Positions 13,080 through 24,680 of a stretch of DNA of 64,000 nt are shown here, piece after piece (position 1 is the stretch's first letter; each line of letters begins with the position of its first letter). Origin of the DNA: Gautieria morchelliformis. Taxonomy: Eukaryota > Basidiomycota > Agaricomycetes > Gomphales > Gomphaceae. The notes under the pieces were generated by a model, which was not told the DNA's origin, ran no database searches, and was given only the letters and a program-made list of their open reading frames with translations. Position numbers and translations under genes: made by a program. The stretch is taken from positions 33,229 to 97,228 of the forward strand of contig WHVA01000436.1 in NCBI GenBank assembly GCA_015179125.1. Direction: 5' to 3'.

Positions 13080-14773
13080 TCACTCGGCGTCTGCATCTGC
13101 AGTCTCTACTTCTTCACTGGGATCGGTACCGCCCTCACCATCAGGGTTTGTCATGTCCCGCACATTGCCACCATCCGCAAAGCTCAGAATCCCCGCCATT
13201 TCCAACATCTTTACTACTTCTTCTGCATCCGCTACCTCCATCTTGCCCAATACTTTGTTCACAGCTTCCAGGGTGCCAATCTGAAGTGCCTTCTTAAGCG
13301 CATCATCGAAGGCCTCAAATACATCCCAGCGCATCTGAAGTGCACGGCGCACTTGTTTAATGTCGAGTCCTTCTGTACCAGGTCCTTCAAGCCTCAGGTC
13401 CTCAGGAGGCGGGCCATCGGGAACATTGAAAGTAATAGGTTGTGACGAGTCCTCCTGCATCAACTGGATTTGTTCGCGCCCTTGCGCCGCTTCTTCTTCC
13501 TCAGCTTGGGTGGCAATCACACGAGCAACAAGGTGCGCGTAAGTGTCCTCAACATCTTTGAGGAAGACAGTTTGGGCACGTTTCTCGTCCGACACCATTC
13601 TAATGATTTGTTATTAAATGTTAGAGTTGTCGATATTGTCTGGCTCACCTCTTGAAGAACAAGCTGACACCATCTGGACCAAGCTTGTCGCAATACTGTA
13701 GTAACAATCCTTGATGAACACACTGCTTAGCATACTGCTTTTCACCACGACGCTCTGCAGCAAACGCCTCGACCAAAAGCGCGTCTGTAGCACCTGGTAC
13801 AATGACTTCCCTGTTTCCTTGAATAAATCGCCAGGACCTCTCGTAATCACGGACCGGTAGCTTAGAAAATTCGACAAGCGCAGGAGTCAATGATGGGAGA
13901 CTGTCTTCGTCTCCCTCGTCACCTTCATCATCAGCATCGGGAACAGAAGATTCCGCTGTCGGAGAAGCTGATACCGACCGGGGATTTAGAGTTTCGAACA
14001 TGGTCTCTGTCGTTTTCATTGTACCTTTGCTTTTCTTGGGCGCAGTCACGGGAGGTGGCGACGGCTTTGGAGGAACGTACTACATCACTAGATCTATCAG
14101 CGTACCTGACTGGTAATGTAATCTGACTTGCCTTGGAGTCGAAGCCTTCATGGAGGTCATCGCTAGTAATTTTCTTTGTCTGCTCTTTTTCCTCGGTTTC
14201 CAATTCAACCTTAATCTTCTCCTGGTATCCTCCCAGCTTCTTTAGGTGGCTTTTCAGCCCGTCAACAAGAGCTTTATCGAGTTCCGGATCGTCCTTTCCA
14301 ACGCCCTTTTCTTTCGCCTCTTCCCAGATCTGCAGAAGCAACGACTGTAACATCTGATCATAGGTGGGTTGTCCATCAGCCGGTGCCTCAGTCGATGGTT
14401 GTGTTTTAAGACGTTCGACGAGTGAGGAAAAGTGAATATGACCCCCAGATTGGACATCATCCGTTATGGTTCGTAGGCGAGGGAGCAGAACTTCATTGCA
14501 TGCAATCTCGCAACGCAGTTGGGTAATTCGATGCTTTCTGATTTCCCGCTTCTCGTGTATATCTCGCTGTTTCCATCTAATGTACTACTGAGCCTCAAAT
14601 TCGAATGGTTTCCAAAGAATTACTAACCGAATGAGAGACTTCTTGTCCACGTTAGGATGGCCCTCGATGTCCGAATCGTCAGACAGCTAACGACAGTGAG
14701 CTCCTGATCGGACGAAGTGCTACGAATGACTCACCTCAAGCTGATCCCACTTGGAGTAGTTGAGGGGTGGCAT
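13080..14773 (-). CDS. CDC37: Hsp90 co-chaperone Cdc37
   Basis: The start at 14773 gives MPPLNYSKWDQLE, the conserved Cdc37 N-terminus (family form: Y-S-K/N-W-D/K-x-I/L) that contacts kinase clients. Exon 1 is 14735-14773, followed by GTGAGT. The next exon gives LSDDSDIEGHPNVDKKSLIR, then KQRDIHEKREIRKHRI. The middle exons (about 13645-14460) carry a charged helical Hsp90-binding part. The last exon (13080-13598) includes MVSDEKRAQTVFLKDVEDTY and RALQMRWDVFEAFDDALK and ends in an acidic tail with the stop at 13080-13082. Cdc37 delivers protein kinases to Hsp90 in the cytosol. The order and length fit a complete fungal Cdc37 with no disruption seen. It is convergent with the p34-like remnant. 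Confidence 0.85.
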
Positions 14774-15846
14774 GTGGTGGAGTCTACAAGGCGTGACCGA
14801 GACGCGTACACAAGCACCCACAGGTACCGCTGCTGTTTTTCACGAAACTAATAAAGCACCACGCGATAGACCGGCATCGCGCAATCGCGTCTCATTAATG
14901 GAGCACCGTCAATATTCCGATACCCATGCACAAGTATGTACTATTGAGTCCGAAAATATGGACGGGTTCGTTACAGTAAAACGAGCAGCTGTTCTGAATA
15001 CCCATCGCAACTGTTCTACATAACCCAGCCGCGGTCTCTGAGTACAATATTAGACTTGCCTATTCCAACCACAATACAAGAAATGGACAACCTTACATAC
15101 AACCGAGACAATTCGCTGACGTATCCTGGAAGAATTTCACGTGGTGAGTGGTAGTTCAATCCAAACCCGGAACGCCACTGGAAGCACCGCGTTTTGTGGG
15201 GTCAAATTTGCCATCCAAATAGATGAGTCCAGCCGGGCATTTAGCGCCGTATTACAGTGTGATTACCCCAACACACCGAACACTCAGTAGATCCGCCCCC
15301 ATATCTTTGGGCCAAAAATCCAAATTTATCCAATGCTCTAGATACACTGTCTAATTCCCTCGTCAAGTATTTTAGCTCCCTGACATCTAATTAAGTTCGA
15401 AAGATAGCTACGCTCGAGTACCAAATATACTCGTCCACGTTTGCCCCAGTCCGCACACAGCTCATGATCACAGAGCAAATACATGCTCCGACCTACACCT
15501 AGGCCGCACTTACGCATTTTGAATACATTAGACTACTAATCACCACTTTATATCAATTGGACAACTCAGGCCACAGCGACATACAGCGGTATACACACAA
15601 AGCACGTAAACATATAATTATTGCTCACATATATATAGTAGTTCAATCCAAATTAAATACGACCTCAACACGTTGCGTCATGCGGTGCGGCTGCAGCCTG
15701 TCGTGAGGGAACGGCCACCGAGCCATGCTGCAGCTGCTAGTGCAGGAACCTCCCATACATCCTCGCGCATCGGGAGGAACAACACCATTCAGCGAAACAC
15801 GTGCAGAAGCAAAATGGCAGCCAACACACCTGAGCAGAAATGCGCC
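14774..15846. other. Intergenic region, CDC37 promoter side
   Basis: About 1.1 kb of mixed, partly AT-rich sequence, with an alternating TA stretch near 15630-15640. No protein-like frame is seen on either strand and no repeat is recognised. Confidence 0.4.
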
Positions 15847-17151
15847 TCAGAACCAGCCCATCAGGAAGAAGCACTCAGGTGCATACCGCAGGATCCCCAG
15901 TGCTGCAGACACTAGCAAGATGCACGTCGGGCAAACCATCCCATCTCGTCCGCCCCACGCACCTCTGCGAAGAACATGTCCCCCAGCTCGACGCCGCAGC
16001 ACGTCCATGCCGTCCCAAAGCTGAACAAGAATATCACCAGATGCATGTAGTCCTCGAATATCAGGACACCCATGGTGTGGAATAGGCACACCATGTCTGT
16101 GCAGCGTCAACGTCAGTGCAAGCGCGAGGACGCGACGGGGGTTAGGATGGGTGCATGCACAAATAAACGGACCATTGTGATTGGACTCGTTCCCATAGTT
16201 TGTCGTGCCACGCTCTGATCTCCGTCTCCTCCATGATTGCCTGAAGGTCGCACTGCTAGCGAGTAGACATCAGAAAGTAAATCAAATAGAAGCAAGGAAG
16301 CGCAGCGGCCATTGTAGATAGCAGAAAGTAAATCAAATTAAAGCAGCCATCAATGCAAAGGCAGGCCGCACAACTTAAAGCAGACCCTGACGCGTGACAT
16401 ACCTTGTTGAGGTTGTTCAGTGGCTTCGGATCTGAGTAGACTTTCTCGTGGAAACGTGACACAAAGCGCAGCAGCCCCATGTATGCCACGAGGTGTACGT
16501 CGTGCGCGTGGTTGTACCTGCCCGCCGGAATCCGCGTCGTCAACATTGTGTGCCACGCAGAGCGCAGCAGCAGCCTCAGCACTGGAAGAAAGCCCCGCTG
16601 CAGCACAGCGCACTTACCGGCTCCGCCGATACCATGCCTTCTGGGAGCTTGTTCGAGCTGTGGTTTGGGTACAGGTGTGTGTGGGGGTGGGCAGGCGGCG
16701 ACCCCGCGAGCGGGTAGGCGTGCGCGTGCTGCGTGGGCGTGGGCGTGGGCGAGGGCGAGGGCGGGAGAGCATGTGTGAGTGGAGTGGGGTACGCGTTGGG
16801 CGCCGGCGCGGGTCCGTTCCCGTTCCTAGGCGGCGTGCGGGGCGGGATCGCGAAGACGCATTTCATTTGCCCGCGGGTCGGCGGCGGGGTTTGGGGGGCT
16901 CTGGGAGGGGGCGGATAAGGGCAAGGGTGCGGTGGCGGCGGCGGTGGTAGGCGCGGGTAAGGGCGATTGCGGGGCGTGTGTACCGCTGCGGGTGAGCCTG
17001 TAGGTGCTGAGGGCGCCGGCGGCATGTGTGTGCGGGGGTGCGGGGATGTGCCGTGCGCCAGCATGGCCGTGGTCCACCACGGCGTGCTGCGGATCGTTGC
17101 ATCCTCCTGTGCGCCTGTCGGCTTCCCCCACTGCGTCGACGAGTGGTCCAT
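15847..17151 (-). CDS. Unrecognised protein with proline-rich N-terminus and a hydrophobic C-terminal exon
   Basis: The proposed start at 17151 gives MDHSSTQWGKPTGAQED, followed by a long Pro/Ala/His-rich exon ending near 16617 with NKLPEGMVSAEPV before a GTAAGT donor. Exon 2 (about 16413-16597) reads HTMLTTRIPAGRYNHAHD and FVSRFHEKVYSDPKPLNNLN, with normal protein composition. A third exon (about 16190-16255) includes EETEIRAWHDKLWERVQSQW. A fourth (about 15975-16094) is hydrophobic: MVCLFHTMGVLIFEDYMHLV then IFLFSFGTAWTCCGVELGD, perhaps membrane-embedded. A terminal exon may end at 15847 (LRYAPECFFLMGWF). I do not recognise the family. The splice phase between the last two exons did not close cleanly, so either an exon edge is wrong or the end lies elsewhere. 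Confidence 0.45.
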
Positions 17152-17389
17152 GTTGTAGACAATCAGGCACAACATACCTGGTCCCAGCCGCTCCCAAGAC
17201 CTAAGTCAACTCTCCCCAGTCCCATAACAGCTCGCAGATCTCAAAACAAGAAATAGGAGAAAGTAAAAGCAAAACAAAGCTCACGTGATTACAAAATGAC
17301 ATTAGTAGGAGTATAATTTGTTGAAGTCCAGCATATGACCCCGCCATATGGACTTGCATTTGCGCAAAAGCGTTGTGATGGGATGGAAC

Positions 17390-17640
17390 GATCAATAGAG
17401 TAGCCAGCTGGAGCTGGCTAGACACCGTTGGACAGCATGCTTATGGGTTATTCTCAGGTTCGAATGCCTGGTCTAGACGCATCTGGTCGATCCCTTTCGG
17501 AAGCAGGCCGAGGCACTCGAACAATAAATAGAGTAGTTGGGTGGAGCTGGCTAGATATAGTTGGACAGCATGCTTATGGGTTATTCTCAGGTTCTAATGC
17601 CCGGTCTGGATGCATCTGGTCGATCCCTTTTGGAGGCAAT
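17390..17640. repeat. Tandem direct duplication of about 112 bp
   Basis: Two copies, about 17390-17503 and 17520-17635, share the landmarks GGAGCTGGCTAGA, TTGGACAGCATGCTTATGG and GCATCTGGTCGATCCCTTT in the same order, with roughly one difference every ten to fifteen bases. The remaining sequence of 17152-17930 holds no protein I recognise. Confidence 0.75.
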
Positions 17641-17930
17641 CATCGCCTGAGAATAGATGCCATATGCGAACGTTTGGTAGGGTAACTATACATCCGCGTC
17701 AGCCGGCAGCTTATGGCCGGCCGCATTGACTAATATTTACTTTCAATCCGATTTTCAACCGCCAAAACGCGGTGAAGGTGAGGCCACGCGTGATGGTGCA
17801 CGACTGGGCGGTAGTCTCAAAAATGGTTCTGGGATATCGAAAATCTCGTCCAATATGAGGTGTACCTCCGCATCTGAGGCAATGGAAGCATAAATGCCTG
17901 CGCCAACAAGCGTTTCTCCCCGACAGTATC

Positions 17931-18757
17931 TCACTCACTTTGATAATAATCCTCCAGAGGATAAGACGTTCGGTGAACGACGCATTCACCATACTTGTTT
18001 TGGATCCACTGCGCGCCACCAGACGACCCTGGAATAACTTCCATCCTGACTCGTTGCCTTGCCTCCGCAACTCCTACTATTTCCTTCAACGCACCCAGCT
18101 CCTCGGCCTCTTTAATCGTCAATGGCTCATGTCGCAAACAAAACTCAAGAAACCCATCTCGTACCCATGGAGGGTGATCATACGCTCGACCAAGGGAGAT
18201 TTTGGTTCCAGATCCTGCACATTTGCTCAGCTGGGCGATGGCTTCACTACGAATATCGAGCATTTGCCACCTAGATGCGAGGCCTAGGATCGATTTCCAT
18301 TCTGATACACCCCAATGATCTGTACCAGTTGTGAATTTGGTGAATCTCCTGCATGGTGTCAGGTTAATATCTTCGCACGATTGCTCATAGACGTACGGAG
18401 GATAGAGCAGTTCTAGGAGTCTTTCAAAATCCAAGACCTCGACCTGGTTCAGACGAATAGGAGCCGCGTCCACCTTCCCTTCGGCATCACTGCTATTAGG
18501 TAGGAGGAACATGTCCGCGAATATAGGAGACTCCTGCACGAGAATGTAACGGGGAATCTTGAACAGTGTATCTTTTACCTGAATGGTAAGTTGAATGAGG
18601 TTTTAGGCACTGGAGTTACATAACGAACTAAAAAGACAACGTTATCCTCCAAATAGTAGCGATCATGACGATGGAGGGCTTCAATCCCGCCACCAGTTAG
18701 GGTTGGCGTCACGCTTCGGTTCCTCGGGGACTCCGAGTTGTCTGCGTAGTTTGACAT
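17931..18757 (-). CDS. BTB/POZ domain protein
   Basis: Two exons. The first (start 18757, MSNYADNSESPRNR; an upstream in-frame ATG at 18802 is possible) carries RHDRYYLEDNVVFLV. The second carries KDTLFKIPRYILVQESPIFA then DMFLLPNSSDAEG, the usual beginning of the basidiomycete BTB fold. It continues with VLDFERLLELLYPP, a C-terminal helical part (SILGLASRWQMLDIRSEAI) and a stop at 17931-17933. Such genes are numerous in Agaricomycetes; BTB domains mediate dimerisation and often Cullin-3 contact, but the substrate here is unknown. Length (about 245 residues after splicing) fits the family's short members, and no disruption is seen. Confidence 0.75.
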
Positions 18758-18802
18758 TTCAAAAACAATGTATGTTAGCGACCAGCTTGAAGGATGGACC
18801 AC

Positions 18803-20100
18803 CTTGCGAAGAAATAAGTATAAGGTTTCAAGCCTCGTGTGGGCCTTGCGTCACTACCGAGATGAAACTGTGTGCAAGATCACATATGTACAATAATGTG
18901 ATTCATTGATCCTACGTATCCCCTAGCTGCGGAGGCTAAACTAGTCATGATCGCCACTGGGAGGATGAGGTTAGAATCCCTCACACTTTCAGCGTTCAGT
19001 TGCCTCAGTACCGAAGCGACACATCTAGATTTCTACGCTCTGGAGGTGGCCCGCTACTTAGTAAGCACTGCAGGAAGCGCGGGACCTGAACTTCAGTACC
19101 TGACGAACTGAAATATCAGTTCTGGATGCACTGAAGTTCAGTTCCGCAGGGCTGAAGATCAGTACGCAGAGATATGGACGGCTCATTTGACCCGTACTGA
19201 ATTTACATAGCGCCAATGTCACTTCACGCGCTTTTTTGCACTTAAGTACAGTTCTGGAGACACTGTAATTCAGGTATTTAGAACTGGAAAAAAGTGCAAT
19301 TTATTTCTATAATTCAGTATCAACTGGATACAGAGCCGGATATCATCATAATCATAGTCCTTCAAGTGAGATACCCAACACCGATGCGGGTGCAAGTCTA
19401 GTCGACGAGAGCTGAGCGTGTGCAATGCCAAAGCCAGTGTGAGTCGAGGCCGGAGACCCGAGAGTGTGCAAGAACAAGTGCGCGATGCGAAAGCGAGCAG
19501 AAGAGAACCGAGAGTGAGCAAGAACGAGTGTGCAATGTGAAAGCCAGTGAGAGTTGCCAGTGAGAGTTGACAAGAGCCAAGATTGCACGAGAACGAGTAC
19601 GGATGCGAGTCGAGAGCCTAATAAGTGCTTTGCAAGAGCGAGAAGCCAGCCATATATCTGGCGTGTGAGGGGGTGAGGCTGTGCTTCAAGTCGAGAGCAT
19701 GATCAATTGCCATTGCGCGTTAGTGTGAGTGCGAGCTGGAACCTACGTAAATTTATCGCGAATGCGGGAGCGGGACGAATGAATGCGGAGAAAGGTCGGA
19801 GTGCCGTGGCCAGACATACATAAATTCTTGGATTTGGAGCCAGAGGGTGCGTTCTCGTTCATCTGGTGCGTGTGATAATAAGCAGCAAGAACAATAGAGA
19901 CTCAAGCTCAAGTGAACACGGGCAAACGCACCCGAGAACCCTTTTGGAAGGGTTAGAGATTCTGTTGCTCTGTAGTGCAATACCAATGTGCGTATGAGAT
20001 TAGCAACGATTTACTTGCCAGTTTCCTAGGCGGCCCCGACTCGATGCACTCCTAACGAAGGAACCATACGGTGAGCTAATAACAACGAGAACAAGGATGA
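18803..20100. other. Non-coding, repeat-like region upstream of the first retroelement
   Basis: No protein recognised. 19085-19145 contains nested inverted repeats. About 19400-19640 is an imperfect repeat of a 35-40 bp motif with the words AGAACGAGTG, GTGCAATG and AAAGCCAGTG. Open minus-strand frames there (19270-19588) are a product of this repetition. Confidence 0.5.
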
Positions 20101-20109
20101 CTCACATCC

Positions 20110-20356
20110 TGTGTAATTTACAATATAAAAGGAGGCCATTCTGACCCCCTAGGATAATCATCCAATCTAGCAATCTACTGCTTCTATCCTACACGTGACT
20201 CGTGTGACTTGCATCTTACTAAGCTGCTAACCCCAGCTAGGGTTATTCACTTACTTTAGTGTCTAATTCCTTGTTAAGTAGATACTTTTCTGCTTAGCCA
20301 CCTAGACTAATCCTCCGGGTGTAATTCTACAGAGTGAGTCTGTCAATTGATAGTCT
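20110..20356 (+). repeat. LTR-like repeat, left copy, 5' half (split by the copia insertion)
   Basis: Contains TATAAAAGGAGG near 20126 and a preceding TGACTCA. The sequence through GAGTGAGTCTGTCAATTGA is matched on the opposite strand at about 30390-30625. It is interrupted at 20356 by the copia element and resumes at 24851. The promoter-like TATA box and copy number suggest an LTR, but I could not fix TG...CA ends or its parent element. Confidence 0.65.
20352..20356. repeat. Target-site duplication, left (AGTCT)
   Basis: AGTCT immediately precedes the 5' LTR and recurs at 24851-24855 right after the 3' LTR. The matching inverted repeat copy near 30380 carries the uninterrupted target, confirming the insertion site. 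Confidence 0.9.
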
Positions 20357-20578
20357 TGTTAGTAATCGGGACGATGACACCGCCGAGGCAGAGCCGGCAC
20401 GCATTTAGCCGGAGGTTCGAGATCGCTCTCGACCCCGGGTTGCTGGTGCACCGGCATCGCATCGGCACAGCAGCTCGAAGGGATTGGTAATATAATGGAC
20501 ATTACATTTTGTATATAAAGGAACGATCTACTTGAGATCAAGATAGAATATCAGATTATATATCTCCTTCGTTCCACA
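20357..20578 (+). repeat. 5' LTR of the copia element
   Basis: Starts TGTTAGTAATC and ends GTTCCACA. A TATATAAAGG-like promoter word lies near 20512-20521. It matches 24629-24850. Confidence 0.93.
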
Positions 20579-20590
20579 GGTTATGGGCCC
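20579..20590 (+). promoter_or_regulatory. Primer-binding site complementary to the initiator-tRNA anticodon arm
   Basis: GGTTATGGGCCC begins at the first base after the LTR. Its reverse complement GGGCCCATAACC is the anticodon stem-loop of eukaryotic initiator methionine tRNA (CAT anticodon), not the 3' acceptor end. This matches half-tRNA priming as described for Drosophila copia. Confidence 0.8.
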
Positions 20591-20657
20591 CGCGCATAAC
20601 TAAACTACTACAAATCTAACTACGCTCCATACTCCAATAACTCAATACCGATCAACG

Positions 20658-23600
20658 ATGTCGAGTAGCAATAACACGTACAAGATCGATCCCTTGAACG
20701 GGGATAATTACGCGGCGTGGCGCCGGCGGCTCGAGTGGATACTCGATGACTTAGATCTGTGGGACGTGGCTATCGGCAGGGAGACGGAACCGAGACCGGC
20801 AGATGCCGACAACGTCACTGCGACCGAACAGCAGGAGATCGACGATTGGAGAAGGAAGGACAAGAAGGCTAGAAAAGAGATTTGCCTCAGAGTTGCCGAT
20901 GAACAACTAGTTTACATCAATCAGACGATGTCTGCGTTTGCTGTATGGACTAGTCTACAAGCAATATTCGAATCAAAGGGAGCAGTAGGAATTGTAAATC
21001 TACGAAGAGATTTCTTCCGGACGCTTGCCAAAGACGGCGCGAACATGGAGGAGCACGTACGCAAGCTCCGCGGCATTCAACAGGAATTGAATGCACGGGG
21101 GCATTACATCAGTGACACCGAGTTCTCGAACACGTTGCTGACGTCATTACCAGATTCTTGGTCGGCGTTTATTACGGCAGTAAACGCCAGTGGAGCCGGG
21201 ACAACAGCTGATATATTAATAGCTCGGGTCCTCGATGAGGATCGAGCACGGAAAGCTGGATCGGCACGGCAGACGGCGCTTAAGGCGCAACAACGTCACA
21301 GGACCAGGAAAGATGACTCAGGAGCAACAAAGGGAAAGTGCCGAAATTGCGGCAAGAAGGGTCATTACGTGAAGGACTGTTGGGCGAAAGGTGGCGGCAA
21401 GGAGGGCCAAGCACCGAAATGGTTCAAATCAGGGAACAAAGAAACAGTCAAACAAGCAGAAGAAAAGGACTTCGCATTTGTATCTAAGGAGGTAGCATAC
21501 AGTGCTATATCCGCATCCGACTGGTTAGCCGATTCAGCGGCAACAACACACATAGCTAGAAGCCGAAATGATTTCGCTAGCTATGCCGAGGAACCATCAG
21601 AAATCGAAGGAATTTCACCTGATGCGGTACTACATACACAAGGCCGAGGCACTATATACATGGAATTCAAGATCGGCGCCAAGACGAACACGATCGAGCT
21701 ACGTGACGTCAAGCATGCACCGGATGCGCCGAACAACCTTATCAGCGTAGGGCGTTTAACTGATAAGGGCAACACGGCCACATTTTCAGGCACCGGCGTC
21801 GAATTCAAATCATGCGCCGGAGTTACCTTCGCACAGGGACAGAAGCGTGGGCGGCTATTCTGTATGAAGGCACGGGTCACTCGATCAGTCGAGGCACGGG
21901 ACTTTGCCGCAGCGGCAAAAGGACGGTCATGGGACAAATGGCACAGAATACTCGGGCACGTCAACATAAAATCTATAAAGATGTTGAAATCTAACGATCT
22001 AGTCACCGGACTTGAGATCGACGAGTCAAACGAGCCGAGCCAGTGCAAGGCATGCATACAAGGCAAGCGGCATGTGGAGCCGTTCCCCAAAAGAGCCGAG
22101 GACACTGTAGAACAGGTCGGTGACCTGACAGTATCCGATGTATGGGGACCTGCCCAGACCGAGGGACCATCACGTGAAAAGTACTTTTATTCTTTCACGG
22201 ACATCAAATCGAGGTACACGGTCATCTATTTTGGGAGCGCCAAAGATGAAGCACTCAAACACTTCGAGACGTACAAGGCATTCCTCGAGACCCAAACAGG
22301 TCAGAAACTGAAGAGGTTTCGCTCGGATAATGGAGGGGAATATGTGAATAAAAATTTCAAGGAATTTTGTGCTAAATATGGTATTATCATGGAGACCACA
22401 GCTCCATACTCCCCAGCCCAGAATGGAATTGCCGAACGACTCAACCGGACCTTACTCGAGCACGCACGGGCAATGATATTTGCCAAGAACCTGCCAAAAA
22501 TACTCTGGCCCGAGGCCGTGGCTTATGCGTGTTATATCAAAAATCGATCACCCACGCGAGCGCTTGGAGATGACGCAACGCCGTTCCAAGCACTATTCGG
22601 CAAGAAGCCGAACCTAGCACGTCTAGAGGAATTCGGGACAAACTGTTGGGTTATGGTGCCGGATCAACGTCGAGCCAAACTTGATCCAAAGGCAGAAGAA
22701 CATATATTCGTCGGAGTAGCTGAACATGCAAAGGCCTGGAGGTACTACAATAAAGCCTCAAAGCACGTTCAAGTCTCTAGGAACATTACATTTGACGAAA
22801 ATGACAACAAACTCTACCCTATCCCAGATAATGACGATGACGACACGGCACCGCTCGAGGGGGAGCACTCACCGCGCGAGCATGTGCCGGACCCGATCAC
22901 ATCTACCCCACAGACGTCATCACCCCACACGATGCCCGTTCCTGATCCACCTGAACAAGCGCCAGCTCCAGAGATCCGACGAAGCGCGCGTATCACTCAA
23001 AGACCGGATTACCGGAAGCTGAATAATTCAGGACGCACCGAGCAGGTTTACATAACGAGAGAAATCGTCACTGAACCTGAGAATTACAGAGCGGCGGTAT
23101 CACGTGATGATGCGCCGATCTGGGAGAAAGCGATGGAAATTGAGATGGACCAACACAAGACGTTAGGAACATGGGAGCTAACAGAACTACCACCCGGACG
23201 AGTAGCTATCGGTTGCCGATGGGTATACGCTGTCAAAACACAACCGGACGGACAATTCGATAAGGCTAAAGCGAGGGTTGTGGCTCAAGGATTCACACAG
23301 AGGCCAGGGATGGATTACTACGAGATAACCTCACCCGTGGTCAAATTCGATTCACTACGTGTTCTATTAGCGATCGCAAACACACTCGATTGGGAAATCG
23401 AAATGATGGATGTCAAAGGCGCCTACCTCAATTCAACCATAGATGAGGAGATCTACATGCGCCAGCCTGACGGATTTGATGATGGATCTGGACGCGTTCT
23501 AAGAATATACAGAGCGCTCTACGGACTCAAGCAATCGGGGCGAGCTTGGCATCAGCGCTTACGCAAATTACTACTCGATCTCGGCTTCCATCAAAGTACA

Positions 23601-24680
23601 GCCGATGAATGCGTCTACATCAGACAAGATAAGGACTCAATCGAAGTCATATCAGTATATGTGGACGACTTTGGACTATTTGCTGACTCCAAAGGAGGGA
23701 TGATTAAGCTCAAGGGGGAGCTTCATGGAAAATTCCCTTTAACAGATTTAGGAGAAATGAAGAAAATATTGGGAATTAGAGTTGAGAGGAATAGGGATGA
23801 GGGAACACTGATCATGTCACAAGGACATTACATCGACATCATACTCGATCGATTCAACATGACAACGGCTCATTCGGTATCTACACCTCTGCATAAAATG
23901 ATCAAACTCACGACACCCATGGACTCAACAGGTCCAACTGCCGAAGTACCCTATGCTAAGGCGATCGGATCACTCATGTATGCAGCACTCAGCACGCGAC
24001 CTGATTTGGCCTTTACCGTACAACATCTGAGCCAATTCACTACTACTTACGGAACCGAGCACTGGACGGCGATCAAGCACGCGCTCAGGTACCTCAAAGG
24101 GTCACGTGACGACGGCATAATCTTCCGACGAGACGCTGGTCTCGATCTCGAAATATTTGTCGACTCGGATTATGCTAATAGAAACGACGCACTATCTATT
24201 AGTGGCTACGTAGCTATACTAGGAGGAGGAACCATTGCATGGAGCTCGAAGAAGCAGCGAACGATCGCGCTATCTACCACGGAGGCCGAATACATGGCAC
24301 TTACCGAGGGCGCCAAGCAATTAATCTGGCTGAGGCGTTTTATCGAAGAACTTGGAATCGATCAAACCCAGCCCACGTCACTTCGATCAGACAATCTAGG
24401 CGCCATTACACTATCGCATGACGCAACGTATCATGCGCGTACCAAGCACATCAATGTCGCATATCATTTCATCCGTGAGAAAGTGGTCTCTCACGAGGCA
24501 TCACTTACATACGTACCGACGAAGGAGAACGTAGCGGACATATTTACAAAGGGACTAGATATGCATCAACATAGGTATCTATTAGGGAAATTAGGATTTT
24601 ACCGAAGGGACTTCTCGCTGAGGGGGAGTGTTAGTAATCGGGACGATGACACCGCCGAGGCAGAGCCGGCACGCATTTAG
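20658..24680 (+). CDS. Copia Gag-Pol polyprotein
   Basis: A single 1340-residue frame with no frameshift between gag and pol. The N-terminal copia Gag domain is followed by a CCHC zinc knuckle at residues 228-241 (CRNCGKKGHYVKDC). The protease active site near residue 292 reads DSAATTH, alanine replacing the usual glycine after D-S. The GAG-pre-integrase HHCC region begins WHRILGH at 428. Integrase catalytic D494, D557 and E593 keep the D-D-35-E spacing (RSDNGGEY, NGIAERLNRT). Reverse transcriptase has YVDD at 1001-1004. RNase H has D1169 (VDSDYA) and E1209 (TEAEY). The last 17 residues are encoded inside the 3' LTR. Everything needed for copying and integrating the element is present; I see no inactivating lesion except the unusual protease residue. 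Confidence 0.95.
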   Translation: MSSSNNTYKIDPLNGDNYAAWRRRLEWILDDLDLWDVAIGRETEPRPADADNVTATEQQEIDDWRRKDKKARKEICLRVADEQLVYINQTMSAFAVWTSLQAIFESKGAVGIVNLRRDFFRTLAKDGANMEEHVRKLRGIQQELNARGHYISDTEFSNTLLTSLPDSWSAFITAVNASGAGTTADILIARVLDEDRARKAGSARQTALKAQQRHRTRKDDSGATKGKCRNCGKKGHYVKDCWAKGGGKEGQAPKWFKSGNKETVKQAEEKDFAFVSKEVAYSAISASDWLADSAATTHIARSRNDFASYAEEPSEIEGISPDAVLHTQGRGTIYMEFKIGAKTNTIELRDVKHAPDAPNNLISVGRLTDKGNTATFSGTGVEFKSCAGVTFAQGQKRGRLFCMKARVTRSVEARDFAAAAKGRSWDKWHRILGHVNIKSIKMLKSNDLVTGLEIDESNEPSQCKACIQGKRHVEPFPKRAEDTVEQVGDLTVSDVWGPAQTEGPSREKYFYSFTDIKSRYTVIYFGSAKDEALKHFETYKAFLETQTGQKLKRFRSDNGGEYVNKNFKEFCAKYGIIMETTAPYSPAQNGIAERLNRTLLEHARAMIFAKNLPKILWPEAVAYACYIKNRSPTRALGDDATPFQALFGKKPNLARLEEFGTNCWVMVPDQRRAKLDPKAEEHIFVGVAEHAKAWRYYNKASKHVQVSRNITFDENDNKLYPIPDNDDDDTAPLEGEHSPREHVPDPITSTPQTSSPHTMPVPDPPEQAPAPEIRRSARITQRPDYRKLNNSGRTEQVYITREIVTEPENYRAAVSRDDAPIWEKAMEIEMDQHKTLGTWELTELPPGRVAIGCRWVYAVKTQPDGQFDKAKARVVAQGFTQRPGMDYYEITSPVVKFDSLRVLLAIANTLDWEIEMMDVKGAYLNSTIDEEIYMRQPDGFDDGSGRVLRIYRALYGLKQSGRAWHQRLRKLLLDLGFHQSTADECVYIRQDKDSIEVISVYVDDFGLFADSKGGMIKLKGELHGKFPLTDLGEMKKILGIRVERNRDEGTLIMSQGHYIDIILDRFNMTTAHSVSTPLHKMIKLTTPMDSTGPTAEVPYAKAIGSLMYAALSTRPDLAFTVQHLSQFTTTYGTEHWTAIKHALRYLKGSRDDGIIFRRDAGLDLEIFVDSDYANRNDALSISGYVAILGGGTIAWSSKKQRTIALSTTEAEYMALTEGAKQLIWLRRFIEELGIDQTQPTSLRSDNLGAITLSHDATYHARTKHINVAYHFIREKVVSHEASLTYVPTKENVADIFTKGLDMHQHRYLLGKLGFYRRDFSLRGSVSNRDDDTAEAEPARI
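24617..24628 (+). promoter_or_regulatory. Polypurine tract of the copia element
   Basis: GAGGGGGAG abuts the 3' LTR and would prime plus-strand synthesis. It lies inside the coding frame. Confidence 0.8.

Noticed and set aside
16420..16950. Arg/Gly-rich plus-strand frame
   Set aside because: Antisense of the proline-rich exon of the minus-strand gene; composition is a GC artefact.
20359..20541. 60-residue minus-strand frame present twice (also 24631-24813)
   Set aside because: It is the antisense of the copia LTR.
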